NCBI GenBank assembly: GCA_041395205.1
Contig: JAWLAZ010000001.1
Location: 1,798,001-1,862,000 of the forward strand
From: JAHEFU01 sp041395205
GTDB taxonomy: Bacteria > 4484-113 > JAFGCY01
Direction: 5' to 3'
DNA: 64,000 nucleotides
Shown here: positions 35,412-45,700 of the stretch, in pieces
Position numbering within the stretch: position 1 is the stretch's first letter
Layout of the letters: each line of letters begins with the position of its first letter
The notes under the pieces: generated by a model
Seen by the model: the letters and a program-made list of their open reading frames with translations, nothing else
What the model was told of the DNA's origin: nothing
Databases searched by the model: none
Position numbers and translations under genes: made by a program

Positions 35412-38400
35412 ATGTTGCGCAGAATCCTCCCGGCAGCCATCCTGCTGCTGAGCTTTACCGCCATGCCGGCCTGGGCCCTGACTGACAGGGTCGAGGTCTC
35501 CAGCCCCTGCGTCAGTGCGGACGGCCAGTCCGTCTACTTCTCGGCCTGGGGCGACATCTGGGTCAGCGACCGCAAGGCCTCGCAGCCTGCCCGCCAGCTC
35601 ACGAACAGCGTCGCCGATGACGACATGCCGCTGCTCTCCCCGGATGGCAAGTGGCTGGCCTTCGGCAGCGACCGCTATGGCAGCTGGGATGTGCTCGTGA
35701 TGCCCGCCGCCGGCGGCCAGCCGCGGCGTCTCACCTGGTCCAGCGATGCCGAGCTGCCCTGCGCCTGGAGTCCGGACGGCACGCGCATCATGTTCTCCAG
35801 CGGCGTGGACCAGACCTGGCTGCCCACGCTCTGGGAGGTGGATCTGGACGGTGGGGCTCCGCGCCAGCTCGGCGGCGAGGACCAGCTGGAACGCATCAAC
35901 GGCTGCTATGCCGGAGATTCCGAGCGGATTCTCCTGCAGCGCGGCGTCGGTGACTGGTGGCGGCGCAACTACCGCGGCTCCTTCACCTATGACATCTACA
36001 GTTATGAGCGCGGCACGCATGCCCTGACGCGCCTGACGGAGTTCGACGGCCTGGACGCCTGGCCCCAGAGCAGTCCGGATGGCAGGACGGTCTACTTCGT
36101 CAGTGACCGCCAGGGCAGCCGCAATGTCTACAGCCTGCCGCTCGCCGGTGGTGCGGAGCCGAAGCGGGTCAGTGACTTCAATGGCAACGGCCCTACCAGC
36201 CTGCGCATCAGCTCAGACGGTGACGAGATCGCCTGCGAATCCTTCGGTGAGCTGTGGCTGGTGAGCACCGACGGCAGCGGCAAGCAGCGCGTGCCGGTGC
36301 AGATCGCTGCCGACCCCAAGCGCGAATGGGTGCTGGAAACGGATGAGCGCAGCCTCACGGACTTCCGCGTTTCGCCCAATGGCAACTACTTCCTCGCGGA
36401 AGTGGACGGTGACCTGCACATCCTCAAGAACCCCGATGCCTACAAGGATGACGAGAAGCCCGACCAGGACCTCTCGCGCACGCACCTCGTCGTCAGCGAT
36501 CCGGGCTGGGAGCGCCAGTTCTCCTGGCACCCCGATGGCACGAGCTTCGTCTACGTCTCGGACCGCAGCGGCCAGAACGAGCTGTACCTGCATGACCTGC
36601 AGAGCGGCGAGGAAAGGAAGCTGACCGATAGCAGGGAACCGGAGTGGGCACCGCAGTTCGCGCCGAAGGGTGAGCGCATCGCCTATGTGCGTGGCAACAC
36701 CGAACTGCGGGTCATGGATCTCGAGGACGGCACCGACGAGCTGATCTATCGTGGCAATCTCAAGCGCAATGACTGGGTGGCCGGCTTCAGCTGGGCCCCG
36801 GACGGCTATTGGCTGGCCTTCTGCGCCCACCAGGGCAACCTGTTCTTCGATGTCTACCTGGCGAACGTGGAAACCCGCGACCCCGTGGACATCAGCCAGA
36901 CCCCTGACAACGCCCTGAACCCGGTGTTCAGCCGCGACGGCAAGTGGCTGGCCTGGTCGCAGTCCAGCCAGGTCTTCGATGAAAGCAGTGCGGCACTGCT
37001 GCGGCTCGTGCCCGAAGGCAATACCTACAATGACGACCTGCTCTTCCCTGAGGACCGTCCGAAGGAAGATGAGAAGGCTGATGAGCCTGCCGAGACGGAG
37101 GATGCTGAGGCCGCTGCTGACGATGCGGATGACGCGACGGATGCGGAGTCTGCGGACGAAGCGGATGCCGGCGACGAAGCTGCGGCTGAGGACGATGACG
37201 CCGGCGACGAAGCTGCGGCTGAGGACGATGACGCCGGCGACGAGGATGAGGAGGATGAGGATGACGGGCCGAAGTATGACCCGATCGAGATCGACTTCGA
37301 GCGTATCCATGAACGTTACTTCTCCGTTGGCAACCAGTTCGTGCAGGGCGGGGCGGAGCTCTTCGACTTCGACAGCGGCTTCCTGTTCTTCAGCACCGGT
37401 GGGCCGGGTGGCGGCGGGCTGTGGGCCTACGACCTCGACTCCGGTGAGGAAAGCCCGGTGGATGGTGGCCTGAACGCCGGCAACCTGCATTACGGCAAGG
37501 ACGGCAAGCGGCTCTACTACAACAGCCGCGGCGGGATCGGCTACCTTGAGATGAGCGGCAAGGACAAGCGGGGCCAGGGCAGTGTCCCGCTCACGGCGCG
37601 CGTGCGCTTCAACCAGCGCGAGCGCTGGGAGGAGGTGCTGGCCGACGCCTGGCGCCAGATCGGCTACAACTTCTATGACAATCACATGCACGGCATCGAC
37701 TGGGATCCGATCCTGCCTAAGTACCGGAAGCGCCTGGAGGGCATCGGCACCACCCGCGAGTTCAACCGCCTGCTGACGGAGATGGTGGGCGAGATCAACG
37801 CCTCCCATACCTGGGCCTTCGTGCCCAATCTGGAGGGCAGCGCGGGACCGGCTGACAACACCGGTTTCCTCGGCGTGGACTTCGACAGCACCTGGCCCGG
37901 ACCGGGCTGGTTCGTGGAGCGCAGCCTGCGCGACGGCCCGGCGGATGACCCCGGCCATGAGCTGTACCACGGCGACGTGATCCTCGCCATCGACGGCCAT
38001 GAGATCCAGCCCGCTGACAACCGCTTCGAGCTGCTGCGCAACATGGCCGGCAACGTGGTGCGCCTGCGCGTCCGCAGCTCCGAGGCTGCCCTGGCTGCTG
38101 AAGCACAATGGCAGGCCCGCCAGGCAGCTGAGGCTGACAAGGACAAGAACAAGGACAAAGGCAAGGGTAAGGACAAGGCGGCGGACACTGCACCTGACTA
38201 CCCCATCACCGCTGACAACGGTGAGCGCGAACTGCTGCTGCGCCTCAGTGGTGGCGAGGGCGGGCTGCGCTACCGGCAGTGGGTGGATGACCGCCAGGCC
38301 GAGGTGGACAGGCTCAGCGAGGGACGCATCGCCTACGTGCACATGCCCGGCATGAACATGTGGCAGTACAACAATCTCTTCCGCGAGATCTTCGGACCGC

Positions 38401-38873
38401 AGAAGGACCGCGAGGCCCTGATCATCGACGTGCGCTTCAACAACGGCGGCAATATCCACAACGAGCTGGCGGAACTGTTCAGCCGCAGGATGTTCGCCAC
38501 CGTCAATCCGCGCGGCGGCCCGTTCAGCAAGGAGCCGTCCTTCACCTGGGAGCGTCCGGTGGTGATGCTCATCAACGAGCGCGCCTACAGTGACGGTGAG
38601 ATCGTGCCGCATGTCTTCAAGCAGCTCGGGCTGGCCACGCTGATCGGGATGCCCACCGGTGGCAACGTGATCCGCGCCGGCGGCGTGGGCCTGCTGGACG
38701 GCAGTGCGATCGCCACCCCGGCTGACGGTTTCTACATGAGCACCGGCCTCAATACGGAGCGCAACGGCGTCGAGCCGGACATCCGCGTCGAGATCGATCC
38801 GCTGCTGCTGGAGCAGGGCCGTGACAGCCAGATCGAGGAAGCTGTCAGGTATCTGCTGGAGCAGCTCAACTGA
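35412..38873 (+). CDS. Tricorn-type protease A (exported, PD40 propellers + PDZ + S41)
   Basis: Product of 1153 aa. ATG 35412 follows GGAG. A signal peptide ends near residue 22 (AMPAWA), so it acts outside the cytoplasm. PD40/WD40-like propeller repeats fill about residues 25-540 (for example LLSPDGKWLAFGSDRYGSWD, FVSDRQGSRNVYSLPLAGG). An acidic insert of about 75 residues follows (tandem DEAAAEDDDAG). Then come the tricorn core, a PDZ domain and an S41 peptidase domain. Tricorn catalytic residues are visible: Ser-His in INASHTWAF (about 795), the nucleophile region NERAYSDGEI (about 1058) and a Glu in NTERNGVEPDI. A Lys/Asp-rich linker lies between PDZ and S41. It should cut peptides released from larger proteins. 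It leads a probable operon with tricorn B, 23 bp apart. Confidence 0.92.
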   Translation: MLRRILPAAILLLSFTAMPAWALTDRVEVSSPCVSADGQSVYFSAWGDIWVSDRKASQPARQLTNSVADDDMPLLSPDGKWLAFGSDRYGSWDVLVMPAAGGQPRRLTWSSDAELPCAWSPDGTRIMFSSGVDQTWLPTLWEVDLDGGAPRQLGGEDQLERINGCYAGDSERILLQRGVGDWWRRNYRGSFTYDIYSYERGTHALTRLTEFDGLDAWPQSSPDGRTVYFVSDRQGSRNVYSLPLAGGAEPKRVSDFNGNGPTSLRISSDGDEIACESFGELWLVSTDGSGKQRVPVQIAADPKREWVLETDERSLTDFRVSPNGNYFLAEVDGDLHILKNPDAYKDDEKPDQDLSRTHLVVSDPGWERQFSWHPDGTSFVYVSDRSGQNELYLHDLQSGEERKLTDSREPEWAPQFAPKGERIAYVRGNTELRVMDLEDGTDELIYRGNLKRNDWVAGFSWAPDGYWLAFCAHQGNLFFDVYLANVETRDPVDISQTPDNALNPVFSRDGKWLAWSQSSQVFDESSAALLRLVPEGNTYNDDLLFPEDRPKEDEKADEPAETEDAEAAADDADDATDAESADEADAGDEAAAEDDDAGDEAAAEDDDAGDEDEEDEDDGPKYDPIEIDFERIHERYFSVGNQFVQGGAELFDFDSGFLFFSTGGPGGGGLWAYDLDSGEESPVDGGLNAGNLHYGKDGKRLYYNSRGGIGYLEMSGKDKRGQGSVPLTARVRFNQRERWEEVLADAWRQIGYNFYDNHMHGIDWDPILPKYRKRLEGIGTTREFNRLLTEMVGEINASHTWAFVPNLEGSAGPADNTGFLGVDFDSTWPGPGWFVERSLRDGPADDPGHELYHGDVILAIDGHEIQPADNRFELLRNMAGNVVRLRVRSSEAALAAEAQWQARQAAEADKDKNKDKGKGKDKAADTAPDYPITADNGERELLLRLSGGEGGLRYRQWVDDRQAEVDRLSEGRIAYVHMPGMNMWQYNNLFREIFGPQKDREALIIDVRFNNGGNIHNELAELFSRRMFATVNPRGGPFSKEPSFTWERPVVMLINERAYSDGEIVPHVFKQLGLATLIGMPTGGNVIRAGGVGLLDGSAIATPADGFYMSTGLNTERNGVEPDIRVEIDPLLLEQGRDSQIEEAVRYLLEQLN
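37167..37232 (+). repeat. Two identical 33-bp tandem repeats in tricorn A
   Basis: Units 37167-37199 and 37200-37232 encode AGDEAAAEDDD twice, inside the acidic insert. Perfect identity suggests recent duplication. Confidence 0.85.
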
Positions 38874-38896
38874 GTATTCCCGGGAGGGATGCACCG

Positions 38897-41800
38897 ATGT
38901 TCAGATTCATCACCGCAGGGCTGGCCCTGCTGCTTGTCGCCGCCACCCGTCCGGCCCTGGCGGCCGAAGCCTTCCTGCAGCATCCCGCACTCAGCGCGGA
39001 CGGGGAGCTTGTCTACTTCACGGCCCAGGGAGACATCTGGGTCGCGGACACCGCGGGCCGGGCACCGGCGCGGCGTCTGACTGACAACATCGCGCACGAG
39101 GACATGCCGCTGCCATCACCCGACGGCAGCCTGCTGGCCTTCCGCAGCTTCCGCCATGGCAATGCCGACCTGTTCGTGATGCCCAGTGCCGGCGGAGCAG
39201 CCACGCGGCTGAGCTTCAGCCCGGATGGCGAACTGCCGCTGGCCTGGTACCCCGATGGCCAGGCCCTGCTCGTGACCACCCGTCGCCAGGATCCCCAGGC
39301 CCCCTGCCTCTACCGGATCGGGATCGACGGTTCACAGCCCGAGCGCGTGGCCGGCCCGGACCATGACAGCCAGCTCTATGCCTGCTGGGCCGGCGGGACT
39401 GACGACATCATCTACACCCGCGGCCCCGGAGACGAACAGCGCAAGCGCCACAGGGGCCAGGACAGCTTTGACCTCTGGCGCCTGCAGGAGGGACGGCACA
39501 GTCCGCTGGTGACGACGCGCGGCCGCGATGCCTGGCCCGCCTGCAGCCCGGACGGCTCCGTGCTGTACTGGACCAGCGACCGCAGCGGCTGTGACAACAT
39601 CTGGATGATGCAGTTCCCTGACGGCGAGCCGCGGCAGCTGACGGATTTCAGTGACGACGGTCCGCAGTTCCTGCGCATGAGCAGCGGTGGCGAATGGCTC
39701 GCCTGCAGCGTGTTCGGCGCACTGTGGGTGATGGACACCAAGAGCCAGGCCATGCGCGAACTGAGCATCGAGCTGGCCACGGAACCCAAGCATGAACAGC
39801 TGACGAGCGAGCGCTGGCAGGACCGCGCCAGCGAACTGGCGGTCAGCCCCAATGGCAACTACTTCGCGATCGTGCTGCAGGGCGACATCTACCTGCTGAA
39901 GAACCCCGATGCCTATGAGGAGCAGCCGGACCAGGACCTCAGCACGGCCCGCCTGCTGGTGGGCAGCCCCGGGCGGGACTGGCAGCTCTCCTGGCATCAT
40001 GAGGGCCGCAGCATCTGCTATGTCTCGGACCGCACGGGCGAATACGACATCTACATGTTCGACCTGGCAACGGGCGAGGAGCGCCAGCTAACGAAGACTC
40101 CCGAGGATGAGGCCCTGCCGCTCTGGAGCCCGGTGGACGGGCGGATCTGCTACTACCGTGGCAACCATGAGCTGCGCGTGCTGGACAGCGCGGGTGATGT
40201 TGACGACGATGTGCTGATCAGCCGCGCCGAGCACCGCATCGGCCCCTTCGGCGGCGATGCGCGCTGGAGCCCGGACGGCGAATGGCTGGCCTACAGCTAT
40301 GCGCCCGTGGCCTGGAGCAGTGACGTGTTCATCACCGCCAGCAGCGGTGGCGAGGAACACAACGTCACGCTCACACCTGACAGTGAGTATGGCCCGCAGT
40401 GGTCCGCTGACGGCAGCTACCTCGGTTTCAGCTTCTCCAGCAGTGATGACTACAGCAATGAATTCGGGGCCCGCGCCCGCCTGCTGCCTCTGGACCGCAC
40501 GGAGTATCTCTACGATGCGGAACTGCTCTTCCCGGAGGACCGGCCTGAACCGGAGGACACTGAGGCTGACGACGAAGCCGCCGAAGCTGACGAGGCGGCA
40601 GATGAAGAGGCGACAGATGCGGAGGAGGATGACGAGGACTATGTGGCTGAGGTCCTGATCGACTTTGATGAGATCGAGAACCGCAGCGAGACCCTCCCGG
40701 AGTGGGGTGGCGAAGCCCAGCTGGAGCTGCTCAGCCCCGATGGCAGCGTGGCGATCCTGACCATGCTCAGTGAGGGATCGCAGCTGGCGGCGCTCGACAC
40801 CTTCAGCGGCGATTTCGAACTGCTGGGCAAGGGCCGATACTCCTCGCTGCAGTTCAATGAGGACGGCAGCCGGCTCTATGGCCTGAACGGCGGGGCGATC
40901 AGCTACATCGACATGAAGGGCAGCAGCGTGGCCGGACAGGGCGGCTATCCGGCCGGGGCCATGTTGACAACGGATGTGCGGGTCCTGCGCCGCCAGGCCT
41001 TCCATGAGATGTGGCGCATCCTGCGTGACAACTTCTACGACCCCGCGATGCACGGCACGGACTGGGATGCGGTCAGGCGCAAGTATGAGCCGATGCTGGA
41101 AAGCGTCGTCACCCCCGAGGAGTACAACCAGCTGATGGAGCACTTCGTCGGCGAACTGGCGGCCTCGCATTCCTGGTTCTTCAGCCCCGGCGAAAGTGGC
41201 GACGGCCCGTATGACGGCGGCGGCAGCCTCGGTATAGAAATTGATGAGGACTACAGCGGCCCCGGCTGGCTGGTGGCACGCGTGATCCGCGGCACCCCGG
41301 CCTGGGAGCATGGCAGCGAACTATATCCCGGCGACCTGATCGAGGCCGTCAACGGCGAGGAGCTGAGCGCTGCCAGCCAGCGCGACCGCCTGCTGCGCAA
41401 TACCGAAGGTGAACTGCTGCGCCTGCGCGTGCGCAGCGGGGAGGCCGCGCTTGCAGCCCTTCGGGAACAGGCGGTGGAGGAGGCGGATGAGGATGAGGAG
41501 ATTGCGGAACCGGAGGCCACGCGCGAGGTGCTGATCATCCCGGCCTCACCCTGGGAGATGTACGGCCCGCAGTATGAACAGTGGGTGCGTGACAACCGCG
41601 CCGTCGTCACGGAACTGTCCGGCGGGCGGGTCGCCTACCAGCACATCGAGGGCATGGACTTCCGCTCGCTGGCGCGTTTCCGCCGTGAGCTGTACTCCAT
41701 GCACCGTGACAGTGAAGCGCTGATCATCGACGTACGCTTCAACGGCGGCGGCGACATCTACGCCCAGCTCTATGACATCCTCACGAGCCCGCTGCTGTTC

Positions 41801-42199
41801 CGCACGCGTACACGCTTCGGCGAGACCCGCAACGCACCGGAGTGGCGCTGGCAGGGCCCGGTGGTGGTGCTGATCAACGCCTGGTCCTACAGCGACGCCG
41901 AGGACTTCGCACACATGATGCAGGAACAGCAGCTGGCGACGATCGTCGGCGAGGACACCGGTGGCAACGTGATCGCCGTCAGCGGTGTGAAGCTCCTTGA
42001 CGGCAGCTTCTTCGGCCTGCCGCTGGAGGGCTGGTACCGCCTGGACGGTCGCAACATGGAGGGCTTCGGCTGCCCCGCTGACATCTTCGTGGAGATCGAT
42101 CCGAATGCGCTTGCCGAAGGCCGTGACAACCAGCTCGAGGCCGCGGTGGCGACGCTCATGGATCAGCTTGGCAGCAATTCCGCCGCCGCTGTGGAATGA
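38897..42199 (+). CDS. Tricorn-type protease B (exported)
   Basis: Product of 1100 aa from the ATG at 38897, behind CGGGAGGGA and 23 bp after tricorn A. Signal peptide to about residue 22 (RPALAAEA). The domain order equals A: PD40 propellers (LPSPDGSLLAFRSFRHGNAD), an acidic insert (about 545-580, rich in EADEAADEEATDAEEDDED), tricorn core, PDZ and S41. Catalytic residues are kept: Ser-His in LAASHSWFF (about 755), INAWSYSDAED (about 998) and Glu in NMEGFGCPADI. The last motif replaces the usual GVxPDI with GCPADI. The transcript ends at the terminator at 42240. Confidence 0.92.
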   Translation: MFRFITAGLALLLVAATRPALAAEAFLQHPALSADGELVYFTAQGDIWVADTAGRAPARRLTDNIAHEDMPLPSPDGSLLAFRSFRHGNADLFVMPSAGGAATRLSFSPDGELPLAWYPDGQALLVTTRRQDPQAPCLYRIGIDGSQPERVAGPDHDSQLYACWAGGTDDIIYTRGPGDEQRKRHRGQDSFDLWRLQEGRHSPLVTTRGRDAWPACSPDGSVLYWTSDRSGCDNIWMMQFPDGEPRQLTDFSDDGPQFLRMSSGGEWLACSVFGALWVMDTKSQAMRELSIELATEPKHEQLTSERWQDRASELAVSPNGNYFAIVLQGDIYLLKNPDAYEEQPDQDLSTARLLVGSPGRDWQLSWHHEGRSICYVSDRTGEYDIYMFDLATGEERQLTKTPEDEALPLWSPVDGRICYYRGNHELRVLDSAGDVDDDVLISRAEHRIGPFGGDARWSPDGEWLAYSYAPVAWSSDVFITASSGGEEHNVTLTPDSEYGPQWSADGSYLGFSFSSSDDYSNEFGARARLLPLDRTEYLYDAELLFPEDRPEPEDTEADDEAAEADEAADEEATDAEEDDEDYVAEVLIDFDEIENRSETLPEWGGEAQLELLSPDGSVAILTMLSEGSQLAALDTFSGDFELLGKGRYSSLQFNEDGSRLYGLNGGAISYIDMKGSSVAGQGGYPAGAMLTTDVRVLRRQAFHEMWRILRDNFYDPAMHGTDWDAVRRKYEPMLESVVTPEEYNQLMEHFVGELAASHSWFFSPGESGDGPYDGGGSLGIEIDEDYSGPGWLVARVIRGTPAWEHGSELYPGDLIEAVNGEELSAASQRDRLLRNTEGELLRLRVRSGEAALAALREQAVEEADEDEEIAEPEATREVLIIPASPWEMYGPQYEQWVRDNRAVVTELSGGRVAYQHIEGMDFRSLARFRRELYSMHRDSEALIIDVRFNGGGDIYAQLYDILTSPLLFRTRTRFGETRNAPEWRWQGPVVVLINAWSYSDAEDFAHMMQEQQLATIVGEDTGGNVIAVSGVKLLDGSFFGLPLEGWYRLDGRNMEGFGCPADIFVEIDPNALAEGRDNQLEAAVATLMDQLGSNSAAAVE

Positions 42200-42239
42200 T
42201 CTGGCAATCGCTGGTATACTGGCAGCGGCAAGGAAAAGA

Positions 42240-42264
42240 GGGCAGCCCCGGTGGCTGCCCTTTT
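42240..42264 (+). terminator. Intrinsic terminator of the tricorn A-B operon
   Basis: GGGCAGCC (42240-42247), loop CCGGT, GGCTGCCC (42253-42260), then TTTTGTTTTTTC. Confidence 0.85.
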
Positions 42265-42768
42265 GTTTTTTCTGACTGGAGGCCAGTGCCAGGCACTGGC
42301 AGGTCGTCAATCCCATGGATTGACAATGACTGGTTCCGCACACCAGCTGCTATCTGAGGTTTCTTCTTGTCAGCTGCAGCTGCAACGTTGCCAATCACTG
42401 TCTTTGAAGCAAATGCAGACTTAGCCCGCAGCGGCCATGGGCCACATCGCCTGCAGACCATGGGTCTGACCTCCGGCAGCACGCTGTTTAGCTTTCTGTG
42501 GCAGTCTCCGAATATCTCATGCACGCTGCACGCGGCGGATACACCACGGGCAGCGGCACGGTCGGGGCAATTGGCCGTGCTCATATGGAAAGGCCGGATT
42601 GCGGCGGACGTTGCCTGGCAGCGGACGGCACATGCGGCAGGGAAGGCATTCCCTGTGGCATGCCCTGGAGCGGATGGCTCCGGGCATGCCGCACCGAGGG
42701 GGACAGTGCCCGGATGTTCCCCTGGGATTCGCAGTCAAGTGTTCCTGTTCACTGCTCGGGAATTGCTG
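42265..42768 (+). other. 500-bp intergenic region rich in inverted repeats
   Basis: No convincing gene. Inverted repeats visible: GCCAGTGCC-A-GGCACTGGC (42282-42300), GTCAATCC-CAT-GGATTGAC (42306-42324), and GGCATGCCC with GGGCATGCC (42657-42690). A 134-codon frame here (42367-42771) lacks a ribosome site and looks non-coding. Confidence 0.6.
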
Positions 42769-42774
42769 TAGCAT
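42769..42774 (+). promoter_or_regulatory. -10 box for a probable leaderless start (PKD lipoprotein 1)
   Basis: TAGCAT is followed by exactly six bases and the ATG at 42781; no ribosome site. Confidence 0.5.
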
Positions 42775-42780
42775 TTCCAC

Positions 42781-45700
42781 ATGAAGGGAACAAGGGACAA
42801 GTATCGGGCCTTATGTTTTGCAGGCATGGCATTGCTGCTCGGCTCAGTGTCCTGCGGTTCCGCTGGCAACAGCACCTCGGCCAGACTCACTGACTCCGCT
42901 GCAACATCCGCAGCTCAGTTGCAGTCTGACACTGCCGCAATTCCCGACTCCGAGATCCCGCCGCCGCCCGCGGCCGACCAGCCGGATCCCGCTGAACTGC
43001 AGCGCATCCTCAGCTCCGAGCTGGAGCGGCTCGGCAAGGACCCCGAACGTACCACGGTCCAGGCACCCTCAGGTGCCGACAACGCCGTCTTCGACCTGGT
43101 CGTGTCCTACCGCAGCACACGCAGCGGAGCGACACTGCACTGGACCGAGCGCATGATCGGCGACTACGACATGAATGGCGAGGTCAATGCCGCCGACCTG
43201 ACGCCGATTTCCCAGCGCTGGAAATTCACGGTGAAGCACCTCGAGCCTGAGGATGCCCGCGGTTTCCTCTGCTGGCCGGAGGGCCATCCGCGCAATGGCG
43301 GCTTCTCCGGGATCCTCAACGGCTTCCCGGGTTTCAACACACCGGCCCATCAGTGGCGCACGGCGCGTGTGGATGGCGATGACAATGGTGAGATCAATGC
43401 CGCAGACATCGCCTCCATCGCCCAGCAGTGGCATGAGCGGCTCGACAGCTACCGCATCTACCGCCGCGCCCCCGGCGAGGATGACTTCAGCATGCTGCGC
43501 CTGGGTGAGGAGGACACATACAGCATCCCGCGCGGCAACAACTTCCCCAGGGGAGCCACGGCACCGGATCCCGCCTGGGTCTACCGCCTGCATTATGCCG
43601 ATGTGACGGTCCAGCCGGGGACATATGAGTACTACCTCGCCCCCTTCGACAGTCAGAGCGGTGACGAGGGCACGCCCTCGCCGGTGATCAGCATCACCTT
43701 TGACGACAGCAATCCGCCACCTCAGCCGGAGGGAAACCTGCCTCCGGAGATCATCGTCGTGGCGGATGTGACCAGTGGCGACGCCCCGCTGCGTGTCGAA
43801 TTCGATGCCTCGCAGTCGAGTGACCCGGACGGTGAGATCGTGCTCTACAGCTGGGACTGGGAAGGCGACGGCCAGGTGGATGCCAGCTCCCAGAGCTCGC
43901 CCTATGCCTACCACATCTACAACGACACCGGCTGGTACCAGCCTGAGATCACGGTCTGGGACGACCTCGGTGGCAGTGCCACCGCGCGGATTGAGATCGA
44001 GGTCGGGGTCGGCAGCGGCGGCGTGCTGCCACCGAAGCTGGAGCTGAGTGCCAGTCCTGCTGTCGGCCCGGCTCCGCTGGCGGTGGAGCTCACGGCGCAG
44101 GTCACTGCCGTGGATGGCAACTACGCCGGGATGCATTACGAGATTGACCATGAAGGCGACGGTGTCGTCGACTACACCTACGGCAAGCATCCCCTGCCGC
44201 CGGTGCCATTCGTGTTTGAAGCCAGCGGTGTCTACCATCCCACCGTGACCGCGATCAACTTCGCCGGTCTGCGCACCACTGCCAGTGTGGAAGTCACAGT
44301 CAACGACAACATCGGTCCGCAGGCGGTGATCAGCCTGACTCCGCAGACGGGCGTGGCCCCGCTGGATGTGCATGTCAGCGCGCTGGACAGTGTTGACCCG
44401 GACGGCTCGGAGCTGGTCTATGATTGGACACTGGACGGCCAGCCGTTCTTCGGCAACCCGAACATGCAGCCTGCGGAATTCGACCACCAGTTCGACTTTG
44501 TCGGTGAGTACCTGTTCGGCCTGACGGTGACGGATGCCGGCGGGCTGAGTGACCACGCTGAGGCGATTGTCACCGTGCTGCCGCCGGATGGTGACCTGCC
44601 GCCGGTGGCGGTGATCCATGCAGAACCGCTGATCGGGGCGGCCCCGCTCAGGGTGCATTTCAATGCAGACGGCAGCCATGACCCGGAGGGCAAGCCCATT
44701 ACATCCCGCTGGGACCTGAATGGCAGCGGGAACTACTATTACAACGGCCAGACTGATTTCGAGCATGTCTACTACAGTCCGGGGGTGTATCAGGCCAGCC
44801 TGCAGGTGAAGGATGTCTACGGCCAGGCGGCATATGACAGCGTGCAGATCACGGTGCTGGACAACCATCCGCCGCTGCCGGTGCTGGTTGCCACGCCATC
44901 GAGCGGGGATGCCCCGCTGATGGTCGGGCTTGATGCGCGGGACAGCACTGACCCGGATGGCGACGAGATCAGCTTCAGCTGGCAGTTCGACTACTACCCC
45001 GGCGACCAGCACTGGAAACCGGGCGAGGCACTGGAGGGATACAATTACCGCTTCGGCGGCAAGCGCACCGTCCGCGTGCGGGTGACGGACCAGTGGGGTG
45101 CCTCGGCCATCGCGGAGGCGGAGGTCGACGTGGGTGGCCCCGGCTGGTATGTCGTCAAGCTGGATGACGGCAGCGCTGACTTCTGGAGCCCGGACATCGG
45201 CTTTGAGATCGTGGATGGAAATCCCGCGGTCGCCTACGGCGCTGGCAAGGATATGCGCTATGTGCGTGGCAATGACCCCGACGGACTGAGCTGGGCAACT
45301 CCGCTCAGCATTGAATACGAGGATGAAATCTACAGCGGCGTTCTCGGTCCATCGCTGTCATTCATCAACGGTGCACCCTGCGTCGGCTGGATGCGGCATT
45401 CCGGCGTGGTCATGTACTGCCGTGCGATGGACTCCACCGGCGCGACCTGGCAGGACCCGACACTTGTCTATTACATCGGCGGCTCGGGCAGCGGCACGGA
45501 CATCATGACTGTGGCAGGCAACCCGGCGATGCTGTGGGTGGATTCCCTGGGGCATATGCGCTATTCGAGGGCACTGGACGACCTGGGTGCCCTGTGGGAT
45601 ACACCCTTTGACTTCGGCCAGATCAGTCTCGGGGAAGGTAACTGCCAGGCCGAAATGGCAATCGTGAACGGTACCCCGTCGGTGGCCTATGTGGGCGGAA

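Noticed and set aside
36213..38894. An 893-codon open frame opposite tricorn A
   Set aside because: Composition is that of an antisense shadow, and tricorn A has full domain and catalytic motifs.
42367..42771. A 134-codon plus-strand frame in the gap before lipoprotein 1
   Set aside because: Overlaps inverted repeats, lacks a start signal and shows no domain; overlapping frames are equally open.
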